A stretch of DNA of 64,000 bases from JAGNZR01 sp051646055 (GTDB taxonomy: Bacteria > Fusobacteriota > Fusobacteriia > Fusobacteriales > Fusobacteriaceae): positions 30,409 to 94,408 of the forward strand of contig JBOFCM010000169.1 of assembly GCA_051646055.1 (NCBI GenBank), written 5' to 3'. The notes under the pieces are model-generated. The model was given only the letters and a program-made list of their open reading frames with translations. It did not search any database and had not been told where the DNA came from. Below, piece after piece: positions 8,453-17,775 of this stretch. Position 1 is the first letter of the stretch. Every line of letters begins with the position of its first letter. Both the position numbers and the translations under genes were made by a program.

Positions 8453-9317
8453 TGAAGTTCCTCCTTAATTTATTTTCTATTTTTTGTATTATATCCTCTG
8501 GTGTTGATGCTCCTGCGGTTATTCCAACTTTTTCACATCCTGAAAACCAATTCAAATCTACTTCCGTCTCATCAGTTACCAGTTTTGTATTAGGATTTAT
8601 TTTATGCGATATCTCAAAAAGTTTTTGAGTGTTGGAACTTTTTCTTCCGCCCACTATTAAAACAAGGTCTGTTTCAGCTGCAATTTTTTTAACAGCTTCC
8701 TGTCTCTCTTGTGTGGCTCCGCAAATCTTATTAAATATCTTAACATTCATATGACTATTTTCCAAGTATTTTTTTATCTCTTCCATTTTTTCTTTATTTA
8801 AAGTTGTCTGAGTGAGAAGAGAATACTTTTTTTTTGCATCTATCGAATATTTTTTTAATTCATCTAAATCTTTAAAAATGTTTATATTTAATCCATAGGA
8901 TATTATTCCCTGAACTTCAGGATGCTCTCTATCTCCTATGAAAATTATCTCATCTCCCTGTTTCTCGAGTTCTAAAATTTTTTCTCTGATATTTTTAACA
9001 AAAACACATGCAGAGTCCTCTATTTTCACACCCTGTTGCTCAAGTTTTTTATAAATTTCTTCTTTCGTCCCATGTGCCCTTACAATAACTATATCTCCGG
9101 GTTTAAATCTGACTTTATCACCCATAAAATCTTCTTCTCTTACAGTTTCCAATCCTAAATTTTCCAACTGAGAAACCACATGCTCATTATGAACAAGCAT
9201 TCCAAGAATATAAACCTTTTTCCCTTTTTTTATCTCTTCCACATATTTATAGCAGCTTTCTATAGCTCCTTTTACTCCGAAGCAAAAACCCATTTTATTT
9301 GCTCTTATTATCTCCAT
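8445..9317 (-). CDS. ispH: 4-hydroxy-3-methylbut-2-enyl diphosphate reductase IspH
   Basis: The last enzyme of the MEP isoprenoid pathway, an Fe-S reductase making IPP and DMAPP. Three cluster cysteines are visible: GFCFGVK near the start, SACVFVK near residue 90, and ICGATQERQEA near 190. The TQERQEA and ASTPEDII motifs are conserved. The longer frame starts at 9335 inside ptsH; ATG 9317 has AGAGG four bases upstream and gives the family-typical start MEIIRANKMGFCFGV and 290 residues, so it is preferred. It sits between ptsH (7 bases) and rpsA (overlap). Confidence 0.94.
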   Translation of the reverse strand: MEIIRANKMGFCFGVKGAIESCYKYVEEIKKGKKVYILGMLVHNEHVVSQLENLGLETVREEDFMGDKVRFKPGDIVIVRAHGTKEEIYKKLEQQGVKIEDSACVFVKNIREKILELEKQGDEIIFIGDREHPEVQGIISYGLNINIFKDLDELKKYSIDAKKKYSLLTQTTLNKEKMEEIKKYLENSHMNVKIFNKICGATQERQEAVKKIAAETDLVLIVGGRKSSNTQKLFEISHKINPNTKLVTDETEVDLNWFSGCEKVGITAGASTPEDIIQKIENKLRRNFNA

Positions 9318-9324
9318 TGTACCT

Positions 9325-9594
9325 CTATTCCTCATTGAATTTTTTTACTTCTACAAGATTTTTCAAAGCTTCTAGGAGTTGGTCAGCATCTTCTCCGTCT
9401 GCTTCCAAAACAAGTTTTCTTCCCTGCTCTGCAGCAAGAAGCATAAGACCCATTATACTCTTTCCATTGACTTCTTCATCATCACAAATAACATTTATAT
9501 CTGAATCGAACTCTGATGCAGTCTGCACAAAAAGTGATGACGGTCTTGCATGGAGTCCCGCTTTATTTTTTATCACAACCTCTATTCTTTTCAA
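9325..9594 (-). CDS. ptsH: Phosphocarrier protein HPr
   Basis: The small PTS phosphocarrier that accepts phosphate from enzyme I and passes it to EIIA domains. I prefer a TTG start at 9594: GGAG lies nine bases upstream, the protein becomes 89 residues, and the active histidine (GLHARPSS) is then His15 and the regulatory serine (NGKSIMG) Ser46, the canonical numbering. The ATG at 9609 has no ribosome binding site. Ser46 suggests regulation by an HPr kinase, which is not in this window. Located 45 bases after ptsI. Confidence 0.95.
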   Translation of the reverse strand: MKRIEVVIKNKAGLHARPSSLFVQTASEFDSDINVICDDEEVNGKSIMGLMLLAAEQGRKLVLEADGEDADQLLEALKNLVEVKKFNEE

Positions 9595-9639
9595 TTTAAT
9601 CCACTCCATTCTAAAATATATTTTTCTAGCAAAGCTTTC

Positions 9640-11370
9640 CTATATATGGATAAAACTTTGCAGAATTTCCCTTACTTCTTTTCCGCTATCTGCACTCAAT
9701 ATTTTTTCTTTTAGAGATTCTATTTTCGATAGGTCTAACTCTCTGATGACTTTTCTTGCCCTTAGCACAGAAGATTTAACCATACTCAAATCATATATTC
9801 CCATACTAAGGAATGCCAAGATAGCTAATTCTTCTCCTGCCATTTCTCCACACACAGATACTTTCTTATTAAATTTTTTACCAGCTTCTGCAACACTATT
9901 TATGGCCCTTAGAACTCCAGGTTCATAAGAATCGTAAAGCTCTATAAGAGACTCAGAAAGCCTATCTGTTGCCAAAATATACTGTGTAAGATCATTAGTT
10001 CCTATACTGAAAAAATCCACATGTTTTGCAAGCTGATCTGCCATTATAACAGCTGAAGGAACTTCCACCATTATTCCTTGTTCTATATTGCTTTTGAAAG
10101 ATTTTCCTTCTTTTTTTAATTCCTCTTTACACTCTTCAACAATATTTTTAACTTCTAAAACTTCTTTCAAATTTGTTATCATGGGGTACATTATTTTAAC
10201 TTGCCTTCCGTCAGCAACCCTCAGAATAGCTCTTAGCTGTTCTTTTAAAATTCCTTTATTTTTCAAACTATGCCTTATACCTCGAACTCCTAAAAAGGGG
10301 TTATCTTCTTTTTCCATTTCATAGTATGGAAGCTTTTTATCTGCCCCTATATCTAAAGTCCTTATTATGATCTCTTTATCTGCATCAAACTTGGAAACTA
10401 CTTCTAAATATTCTTGAAATTGTTCCTCCTCTGAAGGAAATTTAGCAGATTCCATATACATCAATTCCGTTCTAAAAAGGCCTACCCCATCCGGATTTTT
10501 TCTCTCGATTTCATACAAATCTAGAACCCCAGAAATGTTTATTTTTAAACTTATTTTTTTTCCATCTAAAGTTACAGTAGGTAATTTTACAACTTTTTCA
10601 TATTCTTCCCGGCTCTTTTCTAAATTTTCTAGATAAGTCAAATATATAGCTTTTATTTTTTCGTCAGGGTGTATATATAATTTTTCCCACCCTTTTCTTG
10701 AATCAAGAATAATTTCCTCGCCTCTTTCTAATTCCTCAATCCCTTCTACTCCCAAAAGTGTTGGAATTTCTAGCGATTTTGCTAAAATAGCCACATGTGA
10801 AGTTTCTCCACCATATTCTAATATTATACCTTTTATATCTTGATTTTCAGCTACAAGCTTTAAAAGTTCAGAAGGGAAAATTTCTTTTGCTACAAGTATT
10901 TTTCCTTCAATTTCATTTTTCATATTTTTTTTCTCTGTTAAATTTGATATTATTCTTCCACATATATCCCTTATATCCATTTTTTTCTGATTATATATCG
11001 GATCCTTAATTTTATCAAACATATGAAAATATCTATCTCCAATTTCTTTTACAGCCCATTCTACATTTACTAAATTACTTTCTATAAATTTAAAAAGATT
11101 TTTTTTAAATTCAGGATCATCTAGCATAAGTATGTGAGAAACCAAAATTTCTAACTCATTTTTGCTTATTTTTCCGTTAAGATTTTTTTGCAGTTCTCTC
11201 AAATCATGCTGTGATTTTTTTATTGCTTCCCTCAGTCTTTCCTTTTCAGATTCAATAGAAACTGAGAGAATTTCCCTTTTTTCAATTTCATTCTCCTGCT
11301 TTGAATATATGTATATTTCTGCAATAACAATCCCTTCAGATGCAGATTTTCCAGAAAGTTCTTTTATCAC
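9640..11370 (-). CDS. ptsI: PTS enzyme I (PEP-protein phosphotransferase)
   Basis: A 576-residue cytosolic enzyme that moves phosphate from PEP to HPr. The phosphohistidine motif is GGETSHVAILA near residue 185; the PEP-binding barrel has GLFRTELMYM, GIMVEVPSAV, IGTNDLTQY, and the catalytic cysteine in VSVCGEMAGE near 500. Length is normal. Start is GTG at 11370 behind GAGGTGAT. First gene of ptsI-ptsH-ispH-rpsA, with a promoter at 11411-11439. No sugar-specific EII operon is adjacent, so this supplies the general PTS proteins. Confidence 0.96.
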   Translation of the reverse strand: MIKELSGKSASEGIVIAEIYIYSKQENEIEKREILSVSIESEKERLREAIKKSQHDLRELQKNLNGKISKNELEILVSHILMLDDPEFKKNLFKFIESNLVNVEWAVKEIGDRYFHMFDKIKDPIYNQKKMDIRDICGRIISNLTEKKNMKNEIEGKILVAKEIFPSELLKLVAENQDIKGIILEYGGETSHVAILAKSLEIPTLLGVEGIEELERGEEIILDSRKGWEKLYIHPDEKIKAIYLTYLENLEKSREEYEKVVKLPTVTLDGKKISLKINISGVLDLYEIERKNPDGVGLFRTELMYMESAKFPSEEEQFQEYLEVVSKFDADKEIIIRTLDIGADKKLPYYEMEKEDNPFLGVRGIRHSLKNKGILKEQLRAILRVADGRQVKIMYPMITNLKEVLEVKNIVEECKEELKKEGKSFKSNIEQGIMVEVPSAVIMADQLAKHVDFFSIGTNDLTQYILATDRLSESLIELYDSYEPGVLRAINSVAEAGKKFNKKVSVCGEMAGEELAILAFLSMGIYDLSMVKSSVLRARKVIRELDLSKIESLKEKILSADSGKEVREILQSFIHI

Positions 11371-11410
11371 TTAAAAATCACCTCAACTTCACTCTACGTC
11401 TCTAGTTTAG

Positions 11411-11439
11411 ATTATAACTTAGAAAAAATTTATTTTCAA
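11411..11439 (-). promoter_or_regulatory. Promoter of ptsI operon
   Basis: Minus strand TTGAAA (11434-11439), 17-base spacer, TATAAT (11411-11416). It lies 40 bases above the ptsI GTG, in the 343-base divergent region 11371-11713. The rest of that region is very AT-rich and holds the abgT promoter; I see no other element in it. Confidence 0.75.
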
Positions 11440-11616
11440 ATATTATCCAAAATATTTTCTTCAAATAAGGTTAAAAATAGTATTTTTTTAATATTATTTT
11501 CAAGAGTATTATTCAACCCGTGAATTAATTCTCTAAATATTTACTTTTTTTTGTTGAATTTAGTTTTTTTTTTGCATTATTTGTTTTATTAATTAACTAA
11601 AATTTGAATATTGGTG

Positions 11617-11646
11617 TTGACTTTTATTTTTTTTTAGTGTTATAAT
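11617..11646 (+). promoter_or_regulatory. Promoter of abgT-family gene
   Basis: Plus strand TTGACT (11617-11622), 18-base spacer, TATAAT (11641-11646), about 67 bases before the ATG. Confidence 0.75.
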
Positions 11647-11713
11647 TAGGTGCTTTCCTAATTTAGAAAGTGATTTTTCATAACAATATGATTCAATTAT
11701 TTAAGGGGGAAAA

Positions 11714-13231
11714 ATGGAACAAAAAAAATCAGGATTTTTTAACAAGTTCCTTAACTTCATTGAAGTTGGAGGAAATGCACTACCGCATCCAGTGTCTTTA
11801 TTCGCTATTTTCGGTGTAATAATTATACTGGTTTCAGGACTAGTTGCTCAATCAGGTGCTTCTGTAACTTATATGAGAAGAGGAGAAGAAGTAACGGTTG
11901 CTGCTAAGTCGCTTATGAATGCAGAGGGTATCAGATATATTTTTAACAGCATGGTTGGAAACTTTACAGGATTTGCTCCGTTAGGAACTGTACTTGTTGC
12001 TCTTCTTGGAGTTGGAGTTTGTGAAGGAACGGGACTTATGTCTGCCGTTATTAGAAAAGTTGTGCTTGCTACACCTAGAAAAGCTATTACTGCCATGGTG
12101 GTTTTTGCCGGTATCATGTCTAACATTGCCTCAGATGCAGGATATGTTGTTCTAGTTCCTCTTGGAGCTGTTATTTTCTTATCTTTTGGAAGACATCCAT
12201 TAGCAGGACTTGCTGCAACATTCGCAGGTGTTTCTGGAGGATTCTCTGCTAACCTTTTAGTTGGAACACTTGATCCACTTCTTGGGGGAATTTCTACTGA
12301 AGCTGCAAGACTTCTCGACCCAGCTTATCAGGTTCTTCCTACTGCAAACTATTTCTTCATGGCTGTTTCTACACTTTTAATAACTGTTCTCGGAACCTAT
12401 GTTACGGAAAAAATTGTAGAACCTAGACTTGGTAAATATACTGGAGATTCCGCTGTCGACTTTAACGAACTAAATGATAACGAGAAAAAAGGTCTTAAAA
12501 TGTCTGGTATCGCTGTACTGACTTTTATCGCTATAATGTTGTTTATGACTCTTCCTACCAATGCCATATTGAAGGAAAATGGAACTTTAAATGCTTGGAC
12601 ATCTAAAGGGCTTGTTCCGACACTTATGTTCTTCTTTTTAATCCCTGGTATAGCTTACGGTTATGGAGCTAAAACTATCGCCAATGAAAAAGATATCTGT
12701 AATATGATGGGAAAAGCTATGTCTACTATGGGTGGATATCTTGCTCTTGCTTTTGCAGCTTCTCAGTTCATAGCATACTTCGGGTATACTAATCTTGGAA
12801 CTATCCTTGCAGTTAAAGGAGCAGAAACTCTTAAAGCTATCGGATTTACAGGATTCCCGCTAATCTTAGCCTTCATAGTACTTACTGGATTTATTAATTT
12901 ATTCATGGGATCTGCTTCTGCTAAATGGGCTATCATGGCACCGGTATTTATTCCTATGTTGATGCAATTAGGATTCTCTCCAGAGTTCACTCAAGCTGCA
13001 TACAGAATAGGAGATTCGACTACAAACATAATCTCTCCATTGATGTCTTACTTTGCTGTCATTGTAGCTTTTGCTCAAAAATATGATAAAAAAGCTGGAA
13101 TGGGAACTCTAATCTCTACAATGTTGCCATATTCAATGTTCTTCATGTTGGGATGGGTCGTTCTTCTTCTTGGATGGTACTTCTTGGGATTACCTATTGG
13201 AATCGGAGCATCTATGTTCTATGCAGGATAA
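11714..13231 (+). CDS. abgT: AbgT-family transporter
   Basis: A 505-residue polytopic inner-membrane protein of the AbgT family (p-aminobenzoyl-glutamate and related substrates; some members export sulfonamides). N-terminal NALPHPVSLFAIFG, the loop GVCEGTGLMSAVIRK, the first re-entrant-type segment SDAGYVVLVPL and the second one with SAKWAIMAPVFIPML are all family features, with GDSTTNIISPLMSY in the last third. The ATG follows AGGGGGA. It is monocistronic: own promoter upstream, strong terminator 28 bases downstream. The actual substrate cannot be read from sequence; a peptidase partner (abgAB) is not nearby. Confidence 0.88.
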   Translation: MEQKKSGFFNKFLNFIEVGGNALPHPVSLFAIFGVIIILVSGLVAQSGASVTYMRRGEEVTVAAKSLMNAEGIRYIFNSMVGNFTGFAPLGTVLVALLGVGVCEGTGLMSAVIRKVVLATPRKAITAMVVFAGIMSNIASDAGYVVLVPLGAVIFLSFGRHPLAGLAATFAGVSGGFSANLLVGTLDPLLGGISTEAARLLDPAYQVLPTANYFFMAVSTLLITVLGTYVTEKIVEPRLGKYTGDSAVDFNELNDNEKKGLKMSGIAVLTFIAIMLFMTLPTNAILKENGTLNAWTSKGLVPTLMFFFLIPGIAYGYGAKTIANEKDICNMMGKAMSTMGGYLALAFAASQFIAYFGYTNLGTILAVKGAETLKAIGFTGFPLILAFIVLTGFINLFMGSASAKWAIMAPVFIPMLMQLGFSPEFTQAAYRIGDSTTNIISPLMSYFAVIVAFAQKYDKKAGMGTLISTMLPYSMFFMLGWVVLLLGWYFLGLPIGIGASMFYAG

Positions 13232-13258
13232 TTTAAAAAAATAAAAATCTATAAAGAA

Positions 13259-13287
13259 AAAAGCTGTGGCAAATCGCCACAGCTTTT
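13259..13287. terminator. Bidirectional terminator between abgT and FMN-binding gene
   Basis: Perfect 12-bp stem AAAAGCTGTGGC / GCCACAGCTTTT with loop AAATC. T-rich on the plus side and, because of the A tract at 13247-13262, also on the minus side. It serves the two convergent units and ends the long minus-strand run from pcrA. Confidence 0.9.
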
Positions 13288-13288
13288 A

Positions 13289-13591
13289 TTATTTTTTCCC
13301 TAGAGCATCCTTTACTGCATCTAATATCCCTTCAGAAGAATAAGTAGCTCCTGCTACCACGTCTACTCCCTCAGTTGATGTTTTCCCTTCAAGTGCCGTA
13401 AGAAGTGCTGAAGCTTTTCTGAAATATGCTCTCGTATCACTATTTTCAGTAACTTCAACTTTTGCTATTTTGTCTCCATCCATCGTAACTGAAACTTTCA
13501 TAGTTCCCCCATAACTCTCAGATGTTCCTTCGAGAACCTTTCCAAAAGTTACCGCCGATAAAAGAGCTGTTAATACTAATATTTTTTTCAT
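13289..13591 (-). CDS. Secreted single-domain FMN-binding protein
   Basis: A 100-residue protein with a signal peptide (KKILVLTALLSAVTFG) and one FMN_bind domain. The motif VVAGATYSSEG near residues 76-86 resembles the flavinylation site of RnfG/NqrC-type domains, where FMN is attached through phosphodiester to a Ser/Thr by ApbE; the first serine of the classical S-G-A-T is alanine here. ATG 13591 has GGAGG four bases upstream, so the ATG at 13603 is rejected. It probably carries electrons outside the cytoplasmic membrane. No apbE is in this window. The gene follows the amino acid permease by about 40 bases. Confidence 0.82.
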   Translation of the reverse strand: MKKILVLTALLSAVTFGKVLEGTSESYGGTMKVSVTMDGDKIAKVEVTENSDTRAYFRKASALLTALEGKTSTEGVDVVAGATYSSEGILDAVKDALGKK

Positions 13592-13632
13592 AATTCCTCC
13601 CATTTATATATAGTTTTTTTGTTGAAATCAAA

Positions 13633-15033
13633 TTATTTGGAATATCTATTATTGATAACCTTTAAGATCATTCCAAGAATTAAAAATAGAAACAATCCCC
13701 CATAATAAAGTTTTATTGTACTCATCTGCTCGCCTAACGGCTTAGAAATGTCTATTCCTGCAAAAAGAAAAGCCCCTGCAACCATTACAGTAACCAACCC
13801 ACCTAAAGCATAAGCTAAATAATTGTTTTTGACTGCTTGAAAAGGTGATTTGTGTCCCTTCATTCTAAAATTAATATAGGCTATACTTAGAAAAATATAT
13901 GGAACTAAGAATGCCATTGTGGACATATCGTAAACTTTATAATAAAACTCTTCTGCTGCATCTCCACCTAGAGTTGTTATAGCTATGAATATTAAAGCCA
14001 ACACAGTTTGAAACACCAAGGCATTTCTAAGAACTCCCGATCTGTTTTTCGCAGTTAACCAGTTGGGGAATGTCCCTTCTGGCACTTCGCTGAAAACAAC
14101 TTTTGAAAGAGCCACAGACCAAAGAACAAGAGCCACTAATGTGATAAGGGTATAAGATGCTCCTATAAATCTTACAAACCAGATTCCTAAGCCTAGCTTA
14201 CTTCCCATAAAACCATATCCACTTATTACCGCATTTACAAGAGATACTTTAGAGAACTCTTCTGCTGTTCCAAATGCTGAAATAGAGATAATTCCTAAAA
14301 TATATAAAGTCCCTATCAGTAATGAGGATAACAGTATTCCTCTTACAAATTTTCTTTCTGGATTTTCAATTTTATCTACATATGTTCCACATATTTCAGA
14401 GCCTCCATAGGCAAATATAATCCACGCAAAACTGCTTAAAAAACTAGACAAACCCGATTTTTCTGAAAGTTTAAAAGCAAACTCCCCACTCTCTATTACA
14501 GTACTGCTATTCCCTGTTAGAAATACATAAGCTCCTCCAACTAAAAATATTCCTGCAACAAATAGAGAAAGATACCCAATAACAGAAGAAATTTTATTGA
14601 ATCCACTCTCAAATTTTATTCCTATAAAAACTGCAAAAATCATAGTCATTGTAGCCAAAATTGCCATCGTTATATTTTCAATATTTGAGTCTCCTTGTAA
14701 TACAAATGACAGATATGTAGGTACTCTTGTAGCAAGAGTAGGTAGATAGAATATATTGGCTATAAAATATGACCATATAGCTATATAAGCTATCTTACTT
14801 CCTAGTCCAATATCTATCCATGCATATATTCCAGCAGTTCTATCTTTGGCATAAGCTCCAAATTCAGCCATTATAAGACTCATTGGGAGAAAAAAAAGAA
14901 CTGCTCCTAACATGAAAACTGTTACTGATTTAAGACCTATAGCTTTATAGTTATTAGCTATGTTACCAAATCCAAAAACTCCTATGAAAATTATCATAAC
15001 CAGAGCTAAAGTTGAAATTTTTTTATTACTCAT
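13633..15033 (-). CDS. APC-superfamily amino acid permease
   Basis: About 466 residues and twelve predicted membrane helices. The start (IIFIGVFGFGNIANN) and the segment IIFAYGGSEICGTYVDKIENPERKF are typical of the APC superfamily, close to the glutamate/GABA-antiporter and related subgroup. Specificity cannot be assigned. Three ATG codons are clustered (15045, 15039, 15033); the last has GGAG six bases upstream and overlaps the Cof-phosphatase stop by 8 bases. It belongs to the end of the long lpx-smc transcription run. Confidence 0.85.
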   Translation of the reverse strand: MSNKKISTLALVMIIFIGVFGFGNIANNYKAIGLKSVTVFMLGAVLFFLPMSLIMAEFGAYAKDRTAGIYAWIDIGLGSKIAYIAIWSYFIANIFYLPTLATRVPTYLSFVLQGDSNIENITMAILATMTMIFAVFIGIKFESGFNKISSVIGYLSLFVAGIFLVGGAYVFLTGNSSTVIESGEFAFKLSEKSGLSSFLSSFAWIIFAYGGSEICGTYVDKIENPERKFVRGILLSSLLIGTLYILGIISISAFGTAEEFSKVSLVNAVISGYGFMGSKLGLGIWFVRFIGASYTLITLVALVLWSVALSKVVFSEVPEGTFPNWLTAKNRSGVLRNALVFQTVLALIFIAITTLGGDAAEEFYYKVYDMSTMAFLVPYIFLSIAYINFRMKGHKSPFQAVKNNYLAYALGGLVTVMVAGAFLFAGIDISKPLGEQMSTIKLYYGGLFLFLILGMILKVINNRYSK

Positions 15034-15847
15034 TACCATCTCCATTCAATATAAATTTTTCTATTACCTCTGCTATCCCATGATTGTTATTAGAATTAGT
15101 TATATAATCCACCATTTCTATGATTTCAGGTTTAGCATTTTTAACTGCAACTGATTTCCCCGCTATTTTCAGCATAGATATATCATTATATGAATCTCCC
15201 ACCGCTATAACCTCTTCTGCGTCAATTCCCAAATTCTGAATTAATTTTTTTAAACTATTACCCTTATCCATATCTTTTTTAGTCACTTCTAAAAAGAAAG
15301 GTTTTGATATCGCTATTGTATAATCATATCCCAGTTCCTCTTTAAGCTTTTTTTCCACTTCTTTCAAATATTCTGGATCCTCGAGCATTATACATTTCAC
15401 ACCCTTGCAATCTACAGTATTTTTGAAAGAAGGGACAACTCTATGGGTCATTCCTGTCAATTCTCTCTCTACATCTATGTATTTACTTTCACTTTCAGAA
15501 ATTATTTCGTCATCTAAGTAAGTTATAATATGAACTTTATGCTTATGACTAAAATCATAAAGCTTATGAAGATCATCTTTAGTGAGCGATTCATTCAAAA
15601 TTTCACTTTTGTCATCCCATCTCGTAATTATAGCCCCATTATAAGAAAGTATATAGCTTCCATATCTATGTAATTCCAATTCATCTGCAAGATGTTTCAT
15701 TGCAAAAGTAGGACGTCCAGAAGCCAATATAAATTTCACTCCCTTTTCCTGAGCTTTCATTATGGCTTCTTTATCTCTTTTTGATATTTTCCCCTCTGAA
15801 TTGAGAAGTGTATCATCTAGATCTGTTACAATCATTTTAAACTTCAT
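15026..15847 (-). CDS. Cof-type HAD hydrolase
   Basis: A 273-residue haloacid dehalogenase-like phosphatase with a type IIB (Cof) cap. Motif I is IVTDLDDTLLNS at the N-terminus, motif II LASGRP, and motif IV GDSYNDISML near residue 218. Members dephosphorylate sugar phosphates, pyridoxal phosphate or nucleotides; the substrate here is unknown. The ATG overlaps the end of nadD by four bases (ATGA), so the two are coupled, and its 3' end overlaps the permease. Confidence 0.9.
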   Translation of the reverse strand: MKFKMIVTDLDDTLLNSEGKISKRDKEAIMKAQEKGVKFILASGRPTFAMKHLADELELHRYGSYILSYNGAIITRWDDKSEILNESLTKDDLHKLYDFSHKHKVHIITYLDDEIISESESKYIDVERELTGMTHRVVPSFKNTVDCKGVKCIMLEDPEYLKEVEKKLKEELGYDYTIAISKPFFLEVTKKDMDKGNSLKKLIQNLGIDAEEVIAVGDSYNDISMLKIAGKSVAVKNAKPEIIEMVDYITNSNNNHGIAEVIEKFILNGDGNE

Positions 15848-16455
15848 CTCTGTTCTCCTTCAGTAAAATTATAAAGATTCCTCTCTAAAATATAATTCAG
15901 GACTTCTTTTGGTAACATTTCACTTAGTTTTTTTAAACTTTCTTTTTTTAGATTTTTTTTTAAATAACTCCTTATTTCTGTGGACGAATACTGAAAATAG
16001 GGAGTCTTTAAAATCATAAATTCTCTGTATATTTGAGAAAAAGGGTAGTTTTCCTGTCCCTCTCTTCTAAAAACAATTATCCGACTCTCTTTCAGTACTT
16101 TTTCAAAATCTTTCCAAGTGTGAAACGAATTTGCAGAATCTTCCCCTATAATCTCATAAAAGGTAGCATCTTTATAAATGTTTTTTAATTTCATAAGTGT
16201 ATCTATTGTATAACAAATTTTTTTAGAGTCTATTTCTATTCTGCTTACTTCTACTTTGGGAAACGAGGCAAAAGCAAGACTACACATATTATATCTGTCT
16301 ATTCCAGAAACGCAATAACTCTCCTTATGTGAAGGTATTCCAGCGGGAATTACAAGAATTTTATCAAAATTAAAATTTTCACATAGATATTGCACTATTT
16401 TGGTATGTCCTAGATGTATCGGATTAAAAGAACCTCCAAATATGGCGATTTTCAT
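15844..16455 (-). CDS. nadD: Nicotinate-nucleotide adenylyltransferase NadD
   Basis: A 203-residue nucleotidyltransferase that makes deamido-NAD from NaMN and ATP. The ATP-binding GGSFNPIHLGH motif is at residues 7-17 and the C-terminal SSTEIRSYL matches the ISSTxIR signature. The start ATG overlaps the stop region of the PTS IIA gene by one base. In many bacteria nadD is followed by yqeK; here a Cof phosphatase takes that place. Confidence 0.94.
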   Translation of the reverse strand: MKIAIFGGSFNPIHLGHTKIVQYLCENFNFDKILVIPAGIPSHKESYCVSGIDRYNMCSLAFASFPKVEVSRIEIDSKKICYTIDTLMKLKNIYKDATFYEIIGEDSANSFHTWKDFEKVLKESRIIVFRREGQENYPFSQIYREFMILKTPYFQYSSTEIRSYLKKNLKKESLKKLSEMLPKEVLNYILERNLYNFTEGEQR

Positions 16456-16937
16456 TACTTAAATTCCTCCAACTTTCTCAAAAGTTCTTCAGAACTTTTA
16501 GCAGAAAAAACAGATTCACGATACTCTTTATTTCTGAATGCTCTTACTATAGTAGATACAAGTGTCAGATACTCTTTACCGTGTTCTTGTGGTGCTCCTA
16601 CCATTATAACCAATTTTACAGGTTCCCCATCCGGTGCCTGAAAATCTAATGGTTTTGCCAAAAGAAATATAGATATTACTATTTTTTTTGCTCCAGAAAA
16701 TCTTGCGTGAGGGATTGCAATTCCTGTTCCCACTGCTGTAGTTCCTATTTTTTCTCTTTCCAGAATATTTTTTAGAAAATCATTTTCTTCTCCAATAGCA
16801 TCACTATTTTCTTTTATATGATGAACCATCTGTGTAAGCAATTCTTCTTTGCTAAAATTTGCCTCTGTATAAACTATTAAGTTCTTGTTGGAGTAATTTT
16901 CCCCCACATTTTTAATATTTTTTTCCGTAATCTCCAT
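16455..16937 (-). CDS. PTS EIIA (PtsN/fructose type) domain protein
   Basis: A 160-residue stand-alone EIIA domain of the mannitol/fructose/nitrogen class. The phosphorylatable histidine lies in GIAIPHARF near residue 77, and NFSKEELLTQM and EYLTLVSTIV follow the family pattern. Because it lacks IIB and IIC parts and sits among nadD, lpxK and an unknown gene, a regulatory PtsN-like role is more likely than sugar uptake. It would be phosphorylated by the HPr encoded at 9.3-9.6 kb. Start ATG follows GGGAG. Confidence 0.88.
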   Translation of the reverse strand: MEITEKNIKNVGENYSNKNLIVYTEANFSKEELLTQMVHHIKENSDAIGEENDFLKNILEREKIGTTAVGTGIAIPHARFSGAKKIVISIFLLAKPLDFQAPDGEPVKLVIMVGAPQEHGKEYLTLVSTIVRAFRNKEYRESVFSAKSSEELLRKLEEFK

Positions 16938-16963
16938 ATTGCAATCTCCCTGTATTTAATGGC

Positions 16964-17761
16964 TTATTTTTTTAAAAGAACTGCTAAAATCTCTCTTTCT
17001 AATGGAGTCAACGAGATAAGATCAGTAGAGTTTTTTAGCTCTTCCATATGCATCCCTATTAATTTATCGAGTCTGCCATCCATTTCTTTATCTTTTGATA
17101 TGAATTTTTCAACAGCTTTCATATATGACACAAAAGCTAATCCCTGGAATGATTCTATATTTTCTTCTGTTTTATCTATATAGCTTAATACCTCTTCTCT
17201 TGGAGAATTTTCTTTGGCCCATACTATTTTATCTATATATGAAAAATCACTACGACTTTTAGTCAGATATGAAAGAAGCAATATTAAAAATTCATCCTCA
17301 TATCTCCCAATTTTTTCGAATGATAACAGCATAAGAGGTTTCAGTAATTTAGGATTATCACTTAAAACAAATTCATATGTTACATGAAAAAAATCCTTAG
17401 GACTTCTCAAAAGGAGCTCTTTTCCATATCTCAGTATATATTCAAAGCTATTTTTATAAAGTAATTTCGAATATGTTTCCTTTACTTTTTTCAGCTCCAT
17501 ATTGCTAAGCCTATCTATCTTTTCTATTATTTGACGTTCCCTGAAATCTACACTCTCTTCTATAGCTTGAGCTACCAGATCAGAGTCTTTAAGATATGCT
17601 ACTGCAGGGAGTGCCATATTCATCTTCTTTCTAAAAATTTCAAAATTCTTCACCTTGAAATAAGATCTCTTATCTAGAACCTCTGAAAAACCCCTTAAAG
17701 CTTCCTCTGGTCCTCCATATTCTTTAATATATTCAACAATACTTTCTCTCTCTATTTTCAA
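16964..17761 (-). CDS. Hypothetical protein in lpxK-nadD cluster
   Basis: A 265-residue, charged, helix-rich soluble protein that I do not recognise. There is no signal peptide and no membrane helix. The start is TTG at 17761 with AGGAGG six bases upstream (MKIERES). It is 14 bases after lpxK and 26 before the PTS IIA gene, so it is certainly part of this transcript. The all-helical pattern with repeated 30-40 residue units could be a HEAT/TPR-like fold, which is only an impression. Confidence 0.75.
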   Translation of the reverse strand: MKIERESIVEYIKEYGGPEEALRGFSEVLDKRSYFKVKNFEIFRKKMNMALPAVAYLKDSDLVAQAIEESVDFRERQIIEKIDRLSNMELKKVKETYSKLLYKNSFEYILRYGKELLLRSPKDFFHVTYEFVLSDNPKLLKPLMLLSFEKIGRYEDEFLILLLSYLTKSRSDFSYIDKIVWAKENSPREEVLSYIDKTEENIESFQGLAFVSYMKAVEKFISKDKEMDGRLDKLIGMHMEELKNSTDLISLTPLEREILAVLLKK

Positions 17762-17775
17762 TTTATGCCTCCTAT

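Noticed and set aside
8445..9317. Frameshifted ispH-rpsA fusion gene
   Set aside because: rpsA has its own AGGAGG and ATG, and both proteins have normal full length.
9299..9928. 209-codon plus-strand open frame opposite ptsH and ptsI
   Set aside because: It is a serine/phenylalanine-rich shadow of the real minus-strand genes, with no ribosome binding site or domain.
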